Part shown: piece after piece, positions 62,543 to 64,000 of the stretch
How positions within the stretch are numbered: the first letter of the stretch is position 1
Layout: each line of letters starts with the position of its first letter
Source of the DNA: Pseudohaliea rubra DSM 19751
GTDB lineage: Bacteria; Pseudomonadota; Gammaproteobacteria; Pseudomonadales; Halieaceae
Direction: 5' to 3'
Length of the DNA stretch: 64,000 nt
Assembly (NCBI RefSeq): GCF_000764025.1
Contig: NZ_KN234753.1
Span: forward strand, 36,545 to 100,544
The notes under the pieces: model-generated
Told to the model about the DNA's origin: nothing
What the model saw: the letters and a program-made list of their open reading frames with translations, nothing else
The model's database searches: none
Translations under genes and position numbers: made by a program

Positions 62543-63745
62543 ATGGCCCGCCCCCTACCGCTCCTGCTTCTCCTTGCCGCAGCGCTGCTGCCCGCGGGGT
62601 CTGCTGCTGCCACCGTGACCGCTTTCCGCGACTGCGTGGCGGGCCTCGGCGAGCGCGCCGCCGCCGCCGGGGTCAATGGCGACCTCATCGCCCGCGTCCT
62701 GCCCGCGCTCTCGCCGCTGGAGCGAGTGATCGCGCTCGATCGCAGCCAGCCGGAGTTTGTGCAGACCTTCCCGGCCTACCTTGAGGCCCGGGTGACGGAG
62801 TCGCGCGTCGACAAGGGCCGGGAGCTGCTCGAGCGCCACGGCCCCTTCCTCCGCACGCTCCTCGCTCGCTATGGTGTGCCGCCGCGCTATCTGCTTGCAT
62901 TCTGGGGCCTGGAGACAAACTACGGCGGCTACCTCGGCAAGGTCCCGACCCTGGACTCGCTCGCGACCCTGGCCTGCGACGCGCGTCGCTCCGAGTTCTT
63001 CGCCGGCGAGTTCGTCAATGCCCTGCAGCTCGTTGAACGGGAGGCCCTGCCGCTGGAGCAGCTGGTCGGCTCCTGGGCCGGCGCCGTGGGCCACACGCAG
63101 TTCATGCCGTCCTCCTACCTCCGCTACGCGGTCGATGGCGATGGCGACGGGCGCATCGACCTGTGGCAGAGCGAGCGCGACGCCCTCGCCTCCGGGGCGA
63201 ACTTCCTGCGCAGCCTCGGCTGGGAGCCCGGGTTGCGCTGGGGGCGCCTGGTCGAGCTTCCCGCGGGCTTTGCTTACGAGCAGACGGGCTTCGGCAAGGC
63301 ACAGAGCCTGCGCGCCTGGGCTGCCGCCGGCGTGACCCGGGCGGGCGGCGCACCGCTGCCCGCCCTGGACCTCGAAGCGGCCCTCCTGCTCCCGTCCGGG
63401 CACCGCGGACCGGCGTTCCTTGTCTATGACAATTTCCGCGTGGTCATGCGCTGGAATGCGTCCCAGTCCTATGCCCTGGCCGTCGGCCTGCTGGCGGACC
63501 GGCTCGCCGGTGCGCCGCCGCTGCGCCTGCCGCCTGAGCTTGCGGAACCCCTGCGCAAGGCGGACATCGTCGGCGCCCAGCGGGCGCTGAATGCCCTCGG
63601 CCTCGATGCCGGTGCCGCCGACGGCATCATCGGCAGCCGTACCCGCGCGGCCCTGCGGGCTTTCCAGCTCGAGCAGGGTCTGCCCGCGGACGGTTACCCC
63701 GATGCGAACACCCTGGAGGCCCTGCAACGCCGTGCGCTGCCCTGA
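62543..63745 (+). CDS. mltB: Lytic murein transglycosylase B with peptidoglycan-binding domain
   Basis: 400 aa. Signal peptide ([20 protein letters not shown]) without a lipobox, MltB/SltB domain with catalytic E124 in [11 protein letters not shown] and [11 protein letters not shown], and a C-terminal PG_binding_1 domain ([33 protein letters not shown]). The ATG follows CCCGAGGT; the ORF extends a little further up without a ribosome site. The next gene overlaps its end. Confidence 0.94.
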   Translation: MARPLPLLLLLAAALLPAGSAAATVTAFRDCVAGLGERAAAAGVNGDLIARVLPALSPLERVIALDRSQPEFVQTFPAYLEARVTESRVDKGRELLERHGPFLRTLLARYGVPPRYLLAFWGLETNYGGYLGKVPTLDSLATLACDARRSEFFAGEFVNALQLVEREALPLEQLVGSWAGAVGHTQFMPSSYLRYAVDGDGDGRIDLWQSERDALASGANFLRSLGWEPGLRWGRLVELPAGFAYEQTGFGKAQSLRAWAAAGVTRAGGAPLPALDLEAALLLPSGHRGPAFLVYDNFRVVMRWNASQSYALAVGLLADRLAGAPPLRLPPELAEPLRKADIVGAQRALNALGLDAGAADGIIGSRTRAALRAFQLEQGLPADGYPDANTLEALQRRALP

Positions 63746-64000
63746 GGCTTGCCGCTACTTCCGCCGCGCCCTCCTGGCCGCGGCCTGCCTGCTGCTCGTG
63801 GCCTGCCAGGGCGGTGGTGAGCTGCCGGATCTCGCCGCCGTGAAGGACGTCCCGACCCTGAAGCGCACCTTCTACGGGTTCCTTGTGCCTATCGTCACCC
63901 GGGAGAACGATCGCATCAGGGCGCAGCGGGAGGGCCTGGCGGTGCTCCGCGAGACCCTCGCTGCCGGCGAGCGGCCGGGCTGGCTGGCGCGGCGCCGCCT
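63732..64000 (+). CDS. Bax-like glucosaminidase lipoprotein, N-terminal part (cut by window edge)
   Basis: 89 codons are visible. The lipobox LLLVAC (cysteine about residue 25) marks a lipoprotein. The following DLAAVKDVPTLKRTFYGFLVPIVTRENDRI resembles the N-terminus of Bax-type peptidoglycan hydrolases; the catalytic region is outside. GTG 63732 overlaps the mltB stop by 14 nt, so the two wall enzymes are co-expressed. Confidence 0.6.
   Translation, partial: MRCPEACRYFRRALLAAACLLLVACQGGGELPDLAAVKDVPTLKRTFYGFLVPIVTRENDRIRAQREGLAVLRETLAAGERPGWLARRR

Overview
The window is GC-rich, gene-dense DNA from a gammaproteobacterium. The tolQRAB-pal-cpoB operon leads into queE, queC and tRNA-Lys, as in many Gammaproteobacteria. 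A RegB/RegA redox pair, ergothioneine genes and a full glycogen operon suggest a metabolically flexible Ectothiorhodospiraceae/Chromatiales-like organism. That placement is inferred from gene content and protein style; no rRNA marker is present.

Core part 1 (1-26.98 kb). RegA (cut by the edge) and RegB, then prfC. An ergothioneine operon follows: egtB and egtD, then an ABC ATPase and a binding-protein/permease fusion. Next come a glutathione peroxidase, a delta-9-type desaturase, a PuuA-like glutamine synthetase, a LuxR regulator, a lytic transglycosylase, proS, a lysine-rich HU-like protein, an FmdB-type protein, aspS, yebC, ruvCAB, ybgC, the tol-pal operon, queE, queC and tRNA-Lys(UUU).

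Island (about 26.93-42.83 kb). A tyrosine-recombinase island sits in the 3' end of tRNA-Lys, bounded by 58-bp direct repeats. From the integrase end it carries a DUF4224 protein, a DUF429 protein, and two small cassettes with Tat-signal proteins of unknown function. Then comes a defence cluster: a translationally coupled operon (75-aa protein, GHKL ATPase, unknown protein, DUF6339-like protein), followed by a Dcm-type methyltransferase with an N-terminal HTH, a Vsr nickase, an EcoRII-like endonuclease, and a convergent nuclease that joins an EcoRII-N-like domain to an HNH domain. An IS3-family element lies just upstream of that nuclease gene. An AlpA-like regulator and a 111-aa protein mark the distal end. 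Beyond attR lies the 3' scrap of a second, related integrase, then a Fic protein and a possible Fic-type remnant, so a second and older element probably once sat in tandem here.

Core part 2 (44.9-64 kb). A glutaredoxin-MauE fusion faces away from a TonB-dependent receptor that has a candidate Fur site. Then come an OYE-family reductase, an acyl-CoA thioesterase, and the glycogen/maltodextrin locus (malQ; glgX-glgP-glgC-pgm-glgA; glgB convergent). glgX is broken by a nonsense codon, a one-base deletion and the lack of a normal start codon. The window ends with mltB and the start of a Bax-like lipoprotein gene.

The most noteworthy items are the GHKL operon beside the EcoRII/Dcm/Vsr set, the EcoRII-N-HNH chimera, and the ergothioneine operon with its own fused ABC transporter. 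No rRNA and no CRISPR array were seen.
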